Shown: positions 1-10,240 of the stretch, in pieces | Layout of the letters: every line of letters begins with the position of its first letter | Position numbering within the stretch: position 1 is the first letter of the stretch | NCBI RefSeq assembly: GCF_038502225.1 | Contig: NC_091352.1 | Span: 23,314,803 to 23,378,802 of the forward strand | DNA: 64,000 bases | Direction of reading: 5' to 3' | DNA from: Cherax quadricarinatus | Lineage: Eukaryota > Arthropoda > Malacostraca > Decapoda > Parastacidae | The notes under the pieces: generated by a model | What the model was told of the DNA's origin: nothing | Database searches by the model: none | The model's input: only the letters and a program-made list of their open reading frames with translations | Position numbers and translations under genes: made by a program

Positions 1-305
1 TTTCAACACAATAATATTGTACTCGAGAGAAGTGATATTATTTTGATTACTGTGATTAATTTAATTTAATTTGATAATATACCTCTAGACTTAATAAATT
101 TATTAAATTTTATTTTCTCTAGTTAGTAGCCTACCAGTTGTAATCCTGAAGCACTATTGAATCATACTGAATTCTAATGGATAATTGGACAAGGATACTG
201 ACTACTTGTTACGAAAACCCAGTAACAGGCTGGATGCTAGAAGGGCAGTCCTTTCTAGGATTCACTGGAGATCTCTAAGCTTTTAGAATCGCGTTTTTTG
301 TAACA
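1..305 (+). mobile_element. Family-B LTR, 3' part (cut by window edge)
   Basis: This is the 3' quarter of the family-B LTR, ending in the same GCGTTTTTTGTAACA as the complete copies at 9976-11180 and 15073-16277. It contains the TTAATAAATTTATTAA segment, which includes an AATAAA, and the CTGGATGC block common to B LTRs. No primer-binding site follows, so it is either a solo LTR or the right-hand LTR of an element lying to the left of the window. Confidence 0.9.
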
Positions 306-690
306 CACATTAAGAAACTGTAGAAGGTGCAGAGGTTTGCAGCAAAACTAGTCCCAGAGCTAAGGTGCATGTCCAATGAAGAGAGGTTGTAGGAACTCAA
401 CCTGATGGCACTGGGGAACATGATCGCTAGGCAGAATTGCAAATTGAAAACGCAGATGAACCAAGAGGAAATTAGGAAGGATTTCTTCAGTCTTTCATTT
501 GTTAGAAAGTGGAACAATCTGGAGAGTGAAGTCTTTGAGGCGGAACCCATACATATCTTTAAGAAGAGGTATGATAAAGCTCCTGTAACCGGGGGAGGAA
601 CAAGACAAGGCAACTGTGATACAACTCCTGTAAACACAGTTCAGTACATACAGGAGAGTACACTCAACAAACAATCCGAATAAGAAATAT
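306..690 (+). pseudogene. Decayed C-terminal tail of a non-LTR retrotransposon RT protein
   Basis: Reading on the plus strand, the pieces KLVPELRCMSNEERL (about 339-392) and EEIRKDFFSLSFVRKWNNLE (about 460-520, then FKKRYDK) match the general pattern at the C-terminus of CR1/jockey-type LINE proteins, where an arginine-rich stretch is followed by DFFS..V..WN.L and F+.R.DK. A stop codon interrupts the upstream part and the central RRLRGDMI segment is not intact. The frame then runs on to 683 without recognisable content. Only the family type is suggested; no catalytic domain is present. Confidence 0.5.
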
Positions 691-880
691 TTTGGCACAA
701 AACAAATACAGATATAATGTGCTGGCTGCCACCAGGCGGCTCTCTATGTAGCCAACATTACGAAAACCTTCAATTTAGTAAGAAAACTCTTCAGAGTACG
801 AAAACACATCTCTGTACGAAAGTATATACATTTATACGAAAGCATTTTATGTACTAAATTTAGCTGAGGTGGAAAGAGGC
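691..880. other. Unassigned AT-rich spacer
   Basis: No gene is visible. Several dispersed TACGAAA motifs occur between about 755 and 850, suggesting a degenerate short repeat related to the clearer array that follows. Confidence 0.4.
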
Positions 881-1083
881 GATTAGTACTAACAGATGAG
901 TACTAACAGTTGAGTACTAACAGATGAGTTCTAACAGTTGAGTACCAACAGTTGAGTACTAACAGTTGAGCACTAATAGAGGAAAACTAACAGATGAGTA
1001 CTAAACGATGAGTACTAACAGTTGAGTACTTACACATAAGTACTAAAAATTGAGTACTAACTGATGAGTATTAACAGTTGAAT
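881..1083. repeat. Imperfect 12-14 bp tandem repeat (TGAGTACTAACAGT)
   Basis: About 15 imperfect copies of a unit close to TGAGTACTAACAGT, with substitutions such as CAGATG/CAGTTG, run without interruption. It sits next to the LINE-like remnant and the hammerhead-like tail, so it may be the variable 3' region of a single degraded retroelement. Confidence 0.8.
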
Positions 1084-1256
1084 AATTCTATGGAACAATG
1101 CTCTTCTCCAGACTGAGGGACTGACCACCTCAAAACTTTAAGGGTGATGTATCTTCTGCTTCTATCAACTTTTCTGTACTCGACTGAAGAAGCCTACTGT
1201 GTAGGTGAAACGTTTCGAAATAAAGATATCTAACTGTTGCATATGTGTCTTACCTA
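1084..1256 (+). mobile_element. Retroelement tail abutting B1's truncated LTR
   Basis: This non-coding segment contains the block CTGAAGAAGCCTACTGTGTA followed by GGTGAAACGTTTCG and AATAAAG. From memory, this block recurs in invertebrate retroelement tails; I cannot assign a family. It ends where the B1 LTR begins in mid-sequence, so it either inserted into the LTR or was joined to it by a deletion that removed 164 bp of LTR. Confidence 0.45.
1180..1218 (+). ncRNA. Hammerhead-ribozyme-like fold (candidate)
   Basis: TCGA (1180-1183) precedes CTGAAGA (1184-1190), which fits the hammerhead core CUGANGA. A perfect 5-bp hairpin follows (CCTAC/GTAGG with a TGT loop, 1193-1205), then GAAA (1207-1210), a minimal ACGT stem III and a second TCGA (1215-1218) able to pair with the first as stem I. 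This is the layout of a type-I hammerhead with a tiny stem III. Against it: one extra A (1191) lies between the core and stem II, and the closing pair of stem II is only G-T. Activity is unproven. Confidence 0.3.
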
Positions 1257-2308
1257 ACAACTGGTAGGCTATTAACTAGAGAAATTAAAATTTAATAAAT
1301 TTATTAAGTCTAGAGGTTTATTATCAAATTAAATTAAATTAAATTAATCACAGTAATCAAAATAATATCAATCTCTCTCGTATACAATATTATTGTGCTG
1401 AAAACACATATCACATTTATAATTCTTAAGTACCGTCTGGTACATTAACATTTAATAAGTTATTACAAATATGTACAAGTAAGTATATATGTGAGTAAGT
1501 GCTCTAAGTAGTTTGTTATGTCTCAAGACTCGACTAGACTTAAACAAGTGACTGACAAAGTCCTCAAATAAACTAACTTCTTGACCGACTGGCAACCAGA
1601 ACAGTCTGCTTGAACAATAAAAGGAATGCTAAGCCCAATAGCAATACAACAAGCAACTGCAACACAGAATCAGGAACAAGGAGATAATATAACGACACTA
1701 AGTAGGGACCATCTGCAGATCCTCCACAAAAGTCACAAAACTCTCATACTACTGAATCTAAGTTCAGCATAAGAAAATCCCCGACTGTGATAATACACAG
1801 ATACCAGTACAAATTAGGTCAGAAGCTACAGCTCAGGACCTGAGATGTTTCGAGTGTCTATGTGACACACAACCTCAGTACAACGTCGAAAATCACTAAG
1901 TCTATACAATGTTCTGTGAACAGAGTTCTACAGAACTAACAAGAATAATGAGACAGACAATCTGTCCGACCATCAAGAGAGTCTAGAGCAGACTGAATAC
2001 TTCAGGCAAGGTGAGGACACCCCCCCCCCTCGATCACGTGATAGCTCCGTGGACAGTACTGCCCAGCAACAGAAGTCGGCAGAATAATGAGCAAAGAGCG
2101 ATAATTACAGTAGTTAGACAATCAAGACTTGAACTAAGCACATATGTTACATCCTACCTAACAAAGGAAGCTACGTCAAATAACTATATAAAGCAATACA
2201 TTTACGATTTAGCTATTATCGCAAATATAAGCAATATAAAATTAAATGAAAAGGTAATAATTATATATATACATAATAATCATTGCAATCCATTCAGAGG
2301 TTGCAACA
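1257..2308 (-). repeat. B1 3' LTR, missing its terminal 164 bp
   Basis: It aligns along its length with the B1 5' LTR and with the complete plus-strand B LTRs in reverse complement. Its inner end is GGTTGCAACA (LTR start TGTTGCAACC) next to a G-run PPT. The outer end (expected TGTTACAAAAAACGCG on the plus strand) is absent and replaced by the retroelement tail ending at 1256. Confidence 0.9.
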
Positions 2309-2928
2309 CCCCCCGAACACGACAAATGGTCACACTAGGAGTTGCATTAATGTCTTTCTCATTACTGATTACTCAGGTTACATTACTAACAGTTTAATAT
2401 AAAAAAATATAAGTCAATCTTGTGCCAAGCACTTCCATAATTTCACAGCGTATATACAATAAGATATGCCCCTAGTGCTAGGGCAGTACACAGTATCGTA
2501 TCTCTGCATACTCGTGGTTATGTACAGTGTAGAGACAGGATAGCGTAGATGAGCAGGGCACTTTGAGGCTCGATCATAGTTGAGGAGACTGCATTCCACT
2601 CTTAAGTAGTGGTTGTGGAATGCTATGTAGTATGGACATTTGAGTATGAAACAGCTTAAGGTGTGTAGTGAAGGGGGGGGTCTGCGGCAGGACAGTGTTC
2701 CGCCAAGCAGTAACATCGCCCACACGACACTACCCACTCATCACTCAGCTTATGTTTCCTCCTCAAACATATCCCCACTACTGTGAATATATAAATATAA
2801 TAATTAGACTTGAGTATATATAGTTAATATGGGCTGGAGGGATTAAGTTACTCTACTGAATTTGACATAGCAAGTAACAAAAGGTATTTGGGCATAAAAT
2901 TACGTTAATTTAATGTAACTGATAATTA
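2309..2928 (-). other. B1 3' non-coding region with polypurine tract
   Basis: On the minus strand a GGGGGG tract lies directly before the LTR start (2309-2314), as expected for the plus-strand primer. The rest matches the 3' non-coding regions of B2 (14453-15072) and B3, including a GGGGGGG/TCTGCGGC block near 2675-2690. No supported coding sequence was found. Confidence 0.75.
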
Positions 2929-3334
2929 TTAATGACGTGACAGAGCGTCGGCAATTACATTACAATGATCACTTATGTGTTTTATACTAATAGAATAAGG
3001 TTGGATTCTGAGGGCCCACCTCATGATCCTAGCATTTTTACTTTTCATAGTGTTTATGTAGGTGAGTGGAATGTGGTCTGAAAAAAACGTTAATTTTAAA
3101 TGGGGAAGTGCCCAAATACACGTCAAAATGTTCCAAGGACACCACAAGAGCTAGAGCCTCTTTCTCAATAGTGGCATAATTTTTCTGGTGTCGTTTGAGC
3201 TTAGATGAATAGTAACATATAGGATGGAGAATATCAGTGGATGTTGACTGTTGGAGCAGCACAGCGCCCACTGCATAACCACTCGCATCTATATGTAAAA
3301 AGAAGGGAAGATTAAAATTAGGACTTTTCAACAT
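2929..3334 (-). pseudogene. B1 RNase H domain (frameshifted)
   Basis: This is the Ty3/gypsy RNase H. HIDASGYAVGAVLLQ carries the first Asp, EKEALALVVSLEHFDVYLG the Glu, SDHIPLTYINTMKS the second Asp, and ADALSRH ends the protein. The two halves are in different frames because the A-run at 3081-3087 (T-run in the sense strand) has one base more than in B2. The RT-RNase H connection just upstream is also deleted, so it cannot make a functional enzyme as written. Confidence 0.9.
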
Positions 3335-5019
3335 CTATCCTGTGGCACTGGAAATTCAGAAATTGCACGAACCTTAGCCTCAATAGGAGCAACCTCACCT
3401 TGGCCGATACAAAAGCCTAGATAGGTAATCTTGGCTTGACCAAAACTACATTTAGCTGAGTTAACAGTGAAGTTGTAGTGCGCCAGTCTCTCAAACAATG
3501 CTCTGAGACGCGTCAAGTGCTGTTCCCACTCGTCACTGTACACCACTAAGTTGTCAAAGTAGGCTTCTACTCCTTCTAAGTTGTGGGTCAACTCGTTCAT
3601 TATACGTTGGAATGAAGAAGCCGCGTTACATAGGCCGAAGGGGGTGACGAGGTAGTTAAACAATCCATCTTGAACAGTAAAAGCAGATATTTCTTGAGCA
3701 CGTTCAGTAAGCGGGACTTGATAATAGCCTCGTAAGAGATCAAAATGGCTGACAAACTGGGCTCCTGACACACAATCAATAAGGTCGTCAATGCGAGGTA
3801 GAGGATAACCATCGGGTAAGGTGACAGAGTTCACTTTCCTGTAATCAGTGCACATCCTGAAACTACCGTCAGGTTTAGGCACTAAAATACAGGGAGATGC
3901 CCATAGACTTTTACTGCGCTCAATAAGTCCATGAGATAACAGAAAATCAACCTCTTCTCTCAATGCTTTATGCTCCGTTGGACTCATCCTATATGGCGAT
4001 TGCTTAATAAGTGATGCTCCCTGTACATCAACGTCATGTACACCTAGAGTACAATGTTTAGGAGCATCACTGATCACTTCAGGGAAATGCAAAATCATGT
4101 TTTTAATATCACCAGCTTTATCAATCCCAAGGTTAATAAGAAAATCGTCTAGTGACTGTAGAGTCACTGAATTTCCTAAACGCACCTCTATACCTCTAGA
4201 GATGTCAGGTAGACTGACGTTTTCTTCCTCTGTCCTAGGAAGAATAGAAGTAGTAGGTAGAGGACTAGCGTAGTATGTCTTAAGCTGGTTAACATGGTAC
4301 TCATGATTAGATTTCTTTTTCCCAGGCGTACGTACCAAATAATTTACGTTGCTAAGCCTTTTCACTACTTCCAGGGGACCATCATACCTGGCTTGTAGAG
4401 CATGACCTTGTACAATTTTCCTAGCCATCACCTTATCTCCTGCTTTAAAAGAACGAGAGTCAGCACGCTTGTCATAATGTTGCTTCATTCTAGCTTGGGC
4501 TGAAACTAGGTTTTTCGAAGCTAGCTCTCTAGCGGCTGTCAAGTGTTGCTGCATTAATGAAGGTGAAGTACTCAATGATGGATTTGATTTTCCTGTCCAC
4601 ACGTCTTTCAACACTGAGAGAGGACCACGCACTTGGTGTCTGAATATTAATTCAAACGGACTAAACCGGAGACTTTCTTGCTCACTTTCTCTCATAGCGA
4701 ACAGAAGAAAAGGTATACCCTCATCCCAGTCTCTAGAAAAATGTTCACAATAAGCTCTCATCATGGACTTCAGTGTCTGATGAAATCTCTCTAGAGCACC
4801 TTGTGACTGTGGATGATAACTGGTTGAAAGTACAGACTTTTTTCCTAGGTGGGATAATGCTTCTCGAAAGATCTTGGAAGTAAAGTTAGATCCCTGATCT
4901 GATTGTATCTCTCGTGGCAATCCAACCTGGGAGAAAAATTTCATCAGCACCCTCACAATAGCACGAGCATTAATTTTTCTCATAGGAATAGCTTCGGGAT
5001 AGCGTGTTGCAGCGTCCAT
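3328..5019 (-). pseudogene. B1 integrase core, GPY/F domain and reverse transcriptase
   Basis: One open frame of 563 codons encodes the second half of the integrase core, then the RT. Integrase Asp (QSDQGSNF, residue 41) and Glu (GALERF, residue 77) are 35 residues apart, as in retroviral-type integrases. The GPY/F-like domain ARYDGPLEVVKRLSNVNYLV follows near 210-229. RT covers about 320-563: FRMCTDYRKVN, HFDLLRGYYQV (first Asp at 427), VTPFGLCNA and YFDNLVV (487-493). The second catalytic Asp of YxDD is Asn here, so polymerase activity is expected to be lost. The frame ends at VPQDRC, where the RT C-terminus is deleted. Integrase precedes RT, as in Gmr1-like elements. Confidence 0.93.
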
Positions 5020-5417
5020 AATAGTAAATAATTATTGGTTTCCTAGTTTGTTCTAGGCAAAGGACCAACACAATCAATAATAAGACATGAGAATGGTTCA
5101 CCATCCACGGTGATAGGAATGAGAGGTGCAGGTGGAGGTGAGTGCGCTGGCTTGCCTGTCACTTGACACACGTGGCAACGTCGCACATGATCGGCTACTG
5201 TTCCCTTCATCTTTGGCTAAGTAAAATTTTTGGTCAGTTTACCGAGTGTCTTCTTGACACCAAAATGTCCTCCTATGGGACTATTGTGAGCAAAATCAAT
5301 GGCTTGTTCACGAAATGTAACTGGTAACACTACGAGATGCTTGACTGTGGTGGAAACACTATCAGCTGACAACTTACATGTATTTTTCTCCATCAGTACA
5401 CCGTTACTATAATAGTA
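5020..5417 (-). pseudogene. B1 integrase N-terminal zinc finger and first catalytic Asp (degraded)
   Basis: Reverse-complement reading gives AHNSPIGGHFGVKKTLGKL followed by RRCHVCQVTGKPA, the HHCC zinc-binding module of retrotransposon integrases, then LIIDCVGPLP with the first core Asp. Stop codons lie in the frame, for instance at the tryptophan of FTWPKM and just after GPLP. The protease frame ends at 5418 in TGA where B2 has a Cys codon (TGT), so this region is a mutated continuation of the same pol frame. Confidence 0.85.
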
Positions 5418-6143
5418 TCAATTATCGAGATCCTTTGCTTCACTCTCAGTAACTGCTATATCTCTCAGTCTTTCCAGTGACTGATCAACAAACTGATCCT
5501 TGATTAAATCATCAGGAGTTAGAAATTTAACGTCAGTTGTGTCCTGACTAGGTGGATGACACGGGGGAGTTTGTGTTAATGATCCTGGGCGCAGAGCATC
5601 AATAAACAACATATTCAACCCCAAATCATTGTCATCAACTAACTCAACAGGACACAAGGATGTTTGTTGAATCTTTGACATAGCTCTAGTAATTGTGCTG
5701 AGAGGAAATAAAATAGGTTTCTCTCTACAAGCTTCAATGGCATAATTATCATCAGCGTTATTATCAATCACAAGTGGTTCTTTACATATACCAGCATGAA
5801 GGACATTGTTCCCTATCAACAAGTCCACTGACCTGATGGGAAATACACCACTGGATATACCCACTGAAATATAACCAGTATAATAGCTTGTTTCAATATA
5901 AACTTTGTGCAGAGGCACTTTTATAACAGCCCCTCCATAGGCTTCTAACAATACATCTATCTTGCAATAGGTATTGTCAGTTATGGGCAGTACATCTTCT
6001 CTTAATAACGTGAGATAACTGCCAGTGTCTGTGAAAGTAATTATCTCAGTTAGATGTGATTGGTCAAATCCTATTCTACCTCTTGAAAAGTAAGGACTCA
6101 TCGCTGAACGAATCTTTTTGTCAGATACACTTTCTGACGCTAG
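5418..6143 (-). pseudogene. B1 pol start: post-stop leader and aspartic protease
   Basis: The frame directly follows the gag TGA: 14 sense codons lead to MSPYFSR, then the retropepsin active site FTDTGSYLTLLRED. YGGAVIKVPLHKVYI and IGNNVLHAG supply the rest of the fold. The domain would release Gag and Pol proteins from the polyprotein. The frame is closed by a TGA at 5418-5420 that is a Cys codon in B2 and B3, so this copy is broken. Sequence upstream of the MSP methionine is open back to the gag stop, supporting readthrough rather than a new start. Confidence 0.88.
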
Positions 6144-6146
6144 TCA
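6123..6146 (-). promoter_or_regulatory. B1 gag-pol stop with readthrough context and stem-loop
   Basis: On the minus strand TGA (6146-6144) is followed by CTA and GCG, and pol stays in the same frame. The next bases form an inverted repeat with a 7-nt loop; the outermost base pair is lost in B1 (6 bp remain). The arrangement matches B2 and B3. Confidence 0.6.
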
Positions 6147-7694
6147 TCTATCCTGTGTAACATTATCTAAAACAGTAGGATCAGAGGTATTACTAGGATT
6201 TTGGTGCCTTTGTTGCTCGGAAGAAGACACGACTTGTGTGGTTGCCCCAGCTGCACGACTGCTTCTCGTATCTCTTTCTAACTTATAGCAATACTCTCTA
6301 GCATGTCCTTTTCTGTTACAATATGTACATTTAACTTTCTTCTTCTCGATATCAGATTTCTGTCTAGCCACAGAGACAGATTCAGGATTGTGAGTTTTCC
6401 TGGTAAAGGTACGAGAAGTTACAGTAGCAGTTACATCAGGCCGGCAATGAGCAGCTGATTTAGGTTGCCAACTTCTAGGACAATTTTTAGTTACCTTATT
6501 TCTCTGTGTTTTAGTACGTACAAGTTTGTGAGAAATCTCATAATTGTCTGGTAATGCTGCAGTTTCCAGAATATCCGAGGTAGTATGATTGATCAGATAT
6601 TCTTGTATATCAGCAGACATACAGTTGTTAAACTCTTCATGTAATAACAACTGAACAAGGCTGTTGTACATGTTACATTTAGCAGCTCTAGACCTTCTCT
6701 CAAATGCAACTTTTTTCTCACTAGCAAACTCTACACAAGTTTGATCTTGTCGTTGTAACATACGAAATGCACGTTGATAACTTACAGGTAACAAGTTATA
6801 CGTCTCTAGAATAGTTTGCTTGACAGCGTCATAACTAATGTACTTGGCAAATGGTAAAGCAGCAGTACAAGTCTGAGCTCTTCCTGTTAAAGCTGTATGC
6901 AACAAGGATGCCCAGTGCTTACGTGGCCAGTTCATAGCACGTGCCTGGTTCTCAAACGCATCAAAATAGGTGTCTAAGCCACTCTCAAAAAACTTAGGAA
7001 CCATAGAGGCAGCTTTCTGCACTTTAAATGTGTCTTGTGATCTATCAGTCTGTTGTCTTCCCAGACGAACATTTTCTCTCTGGAAATCTTCTTCGTTCAA
7101 TTTCCTCTGTGCCTCTATTTGTGCAGTCTGCAACATAATGAGGCGTTCAAACCTCTCATACTGTTCCTGAGAGATAGGACCAGTGGGTAATGGAGGAGTA
7201 GGGAAATTAACATGTCTTTTTGGACGGTCCTTAGGTCGGGCACCTCGTTCAGGAGTCTACAGAGTGTCTATATCTGGTCTAGGATAAGTAGATACAGGTG
7301 TAGCATACACTGCACTTGTTTTAGGCTGAGTCAAGCTAACAGCTACACTCTGTACTATTGTGTCAGTGAGGGAAGGAGCGAGCGAGAACTGAGCTACCCT
7401 AGGGTCAGACACTAGGCTCACTTCTGCCTTAGTTGCTCTTTCTTCTACTTCATTAAATAGAGACATACTTCCTAATTGTGACACTAGGCTTTCTGAATCT
7501 GAATCATAATCATACATCTCTGTATGAGCAGGAAACAATATATCTTTAATTAATGCTCTGACAGTTTCTGCAGTGTAATTACTGTTACACGTCACACCGA
7601 GATATTTGGCTACTCTCCAACACGTCTGAAGTTTCAATGTACTTAACTCAGACAAAGTCAGAGTATCAATTAACTGTTTCACTTTGGCATACAT
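6144..7694 (-). pseudogene. B1 Gag polyprotein (one in-frame stop)
   Basis: ATG at 7694 begins MYAKVKQLIDTLTLSELS; a GTG three bases upstream is not needed as a start. The N-terminal 50 residues (LKLQTCWRVAKYLG to ALIKDILFP) resemble a SAP-like helical fold also found in family A Gag. A coiled, charged stretch (AQIEAQRKLNEEDFQRENVRL) leads to a capsid-like region with FFESGLDTYFDAFENQARAMNWP. A single CCHC zinc knuckle, CTYCNRKGHAREYC, sits near the C-terminus for RNA packaging. An in-frame TAG at 7257-7259 splits the protein. The C-terminus DNVTQDR is shared by all family-B copies. Confidence 0.9.
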
Positions 7695-7767
7695 CACGAA
7701 AATAAATGTACTATGAGAGAGTGATTATAGGAAACTATAATCCTAATAGCAATATGTGTTGGTTGTC
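7695..7767 (-). other. B1 leader, gag-proximal part
   Basis: This short leader sequence matches that just before gag in B2 (about 11395-11468). It is interrupted at 7767 by a solo LTR; TTGTC (7763-7767) is the left copy of the 5-bp TSD. Confidence 0.85.
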
Positions 7768-8988
7768 TGTTGCAACCCCTGAATGGGTTACAATGATTAT
7801 CATGTATATATAATGTATATTACCTTTTCATTTAATTATATATTGCTTATATTTGCGATAATAGCTAAATCGTAAATGTATGACTTTATATTATTATTTG
7901 ACTGTTATATTCTTATTTGACTTATGTTGTTAGGATGTATATAAAATGTGCTCAGCTAGTCTTGATTGTCAAACTACTGTAATTATCGCTTGTCGCTCGT
8001 TATACTGCCGGCTTCTGAGCTGCAGTTGTCCACGTAGCTATCAAGTGATCGAGGGGGGGGTGTCTTCACCTCTCGTGAAATTGTCAGTCTGCTGGAGACT
8101 CGCTTGCTGGTTGGACAGATTGTCTGTCTCATTATTCTTGTTAGTTCTGTAGAACTTTGTTCACAGAACATTGTATAGACTTTGTGATTTTCGACGTTGT
8201 ACTGAGGTTGTGTGTCACATAGACACTCTGAGTATCTCAGGTCCTTAGCTATAGCTTCTGACCTAATTTTGTACTGGTTCCTGTGTATTGTCACAGTCAT
8301 AGTTTTACCTATGCTGAACTTAGATTCAGTATTATGGGAGTTTGTAACTTTTGTGGAGGATCTGCAGATGGTCCCTACTTAGTGTCGTTATATTATCTCC
8401 TTGTTCCTGATTGTGTCGCAGTCGCTTGATATTGCATTGCTATTGGGCTTAGCATTCTTTGTTGTTCAAGCAGACTGTTCGGGTTGCCAGTCAGTCAAGA
8501 AGTTAGTTTATTTGAGGACTTTGTCAGTCACTTGTTTAAGTCTTATTCGAGTCTTGAGACATATCTAACTACTTAAGAGCACTTACACGCATACACACAC
8601 TTACTTGTACATATTTGTAATATCTTATTAAATGTTAATGTACCTGACAGTACTTAAGAATTATAAATGTGATATGTGCTTTCAGCACAATAATATTGAA
8701 CTCGAGAGATTGATTTTATTTTGATTGCTGTAATTAATTTAATTTGATAATATACCTCTAGACAACTTACTACTTAATAAATTTATTAAATTTTAATTTC
8801 TCTAGTTAGTAGCCTACCAGTTGTAATCCTGAAGCACTATTGAATAATACTGATTTATAATGGATAATTGGACAAGGATACTGACTACTTGTTACGAAAA
8901 CCCAGTAACAGGCTGGATGCTAGAAGGGCAGTCTTTTCTAGTATTCACTGGAGATCTCTAAGCTTTTAGAATCGCGTTTTTTGTAACA
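7768..8988 (+). mobile_element. Solo family-B LTR inserted in B1's leader
   Basis: It starts TGTTGCAACC and ends TTTTGTAACA, 1,221 bp. TTGTC at 7763-7767 and again at 8989-8993 is a perfect 5-bp TSD, and the B1 leader resumes in register after it. Opposite orientation to its host. It arose by insertion of a B element into B1 followed by LTR-LTR recombination. Confidence 0.95.
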
Positions 8989-9206
8989 TTGTCTTAGAGC
9001 TAGAACTCATCAATAGTATTTCCATCTCCTTGGATCAAGAGACTCAGTCAAGTACATACATCCACTTGGTATGTTGTACAAGACTAAACTCAAAGTCTTC
9101 AGATTAGGAAAGTACTCAAAGTGTTTGATCATAGAGTTACTAGTATGTCAAACTGGACAATTTCTCCAACACCTTGGATCAAGAGCATCCCGGACAGGTC
9201 CCCATT
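8989..9206 (-). other. B1 leader, PBS-proximal part, with primer-binding site
   Basis: The non-coding leader matches that of B2 and B4. On the minus strand the PBS is TGGGGACCTGTCCGGGAT (9204-9187), two bases after the LTR end. It differs from the B2 site by one G-to-A change. Confidence 0.88.
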
Positions 9207-9975
9207 TGTTACAAAAAACGCGATTCTAAAAGCTTAGAGATCTCCAGTGAACACTAGAAAGGACTGCCCTTCTAGCATCCAGCCTGTTACTGGGTTTTCG
9301 TAACAAGTAGTCAGTATCCTTGTCCAATTATCCATTAGAATTCAGTAAAATTCAATAGTGCTTCAGGATTACAACTGGTAGGCTATTAACTAGAGAAATT
9401 AAAATTTAATATATTTAATATGTCTAGAGGTTTATTATCAAATTAAATTAAATTAAATTAATTACAGTAATCAAAATAATATCAATCTCTCTCGTATACA
9501 ATATTATTGTGCTGAAAACACATATCACATTTAAAATTCTTAAGTACCGTCTGGTACATTAACATTTAATAAGATATTACAAATGTGTACAAGTAAGTAT
9601 GTATGTGTGTAAGTGCTCTAAGTAGTTTGTTATGTCTCAAGACTCGACTAGACTTAACAAGTGACTGACAAAGTCCTCAAATAAACTAACTTCTTGACCG
9701 ACTGGCAACCAGAACAGTCTGCTTGAACAATAAAAAGAATGCTAAGCCCAATAGCAATACAACAAGCAACTGCAACACAGAATCAGGAACAAGGAGATAA
9801 TATAACGACACTAAGTAGGGACCATCAGCAGATTCTCCACAAAAGTCACAAAACTGCCATACTACTGAATCAAAGTTCAGCATAAGAAAATCTCCGACTG
9901 TGATAATACACAGATACCAGTAAAAATTAGGTCAGAAGCTAAAGCTCAGGACCTGAGATGTTTCGAGTGTCTATG
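9207..9975 (-). repeat. B1 5' LTR, first segment
   Basis: It begins with TGTTACAAAAAACGCG on the plus strand and runs until it is cut by B2. The last five bases, CTATG (9971-9975), are the left TSD of B2. The LTR resumes at 16278. Confidence 0.93.
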
Positions 9976-10128
9976 TGTTGCAACCCCTGAATGGGTTACA
10001 ATGATTATTATGTATATATGTAATGTATATTACCTTTTCATATAATTTTATATTGCTTATATTTGCGATAATAGCTAAATCGTAAATATATTGCTTTATA
10101 TTCTTATTTGACTTATGTTGTTAGGATG

Positions 10129-10137
10129 TATATAAAA
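10129..10137 (+). promoter_or_regulatory. TATA box of the B2 LTR promoter
   Basis: TATATAAAA lies in GGATGTATATAAAATGTG, about 155 bp into the LTR, and is kept in the other plus-strand B LTRs that I compared (for example near 7939, 15227 and 48056). Transcription would be expected to start about 25-30 bp downstream; no start site can be shown. Confidence 0.55.
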
Positions 10138-10230
10138 TGTGCTCAGTTAGTCTTGATTGTCAAACTACTGTAATTATCGCTTGTCGATCGTTATACTGCC
10201 GGCTTCTGAGCTGCAGTTGTCCACGTAGCT

Positions 10231-10240
10231 ATCACGTGAT
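10231..10240 (+). promoter_or_regulatory. Palindromic E-box ATCACGTGAT in the B LTR
   Basis: A perfect 10-bp palindrome with a CACGTG core, the kind of site bound by bHLH-Zip factors, about 95 bp after the TATA box and just before a G7 run. It is intact in the B2 LTRs, B3 and B4, but one base is changed in the solo LTR at 7768 and in the B1 5' LTR. Confidence 0.4.

Noticed and set aside
2011..2397. 128-codon ORF on the plus strand
   Set aside because: It lies mostly inside the B1 LTR in antisense and has no recognisable content; equivalent frames are not preserved in the other LTRs.
2414..2737. 107-codon ORF in the B1 3' non-coding region
   Set aside because: Not conserved as an ORF in B2 or B3, and no domain. 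Probably random.
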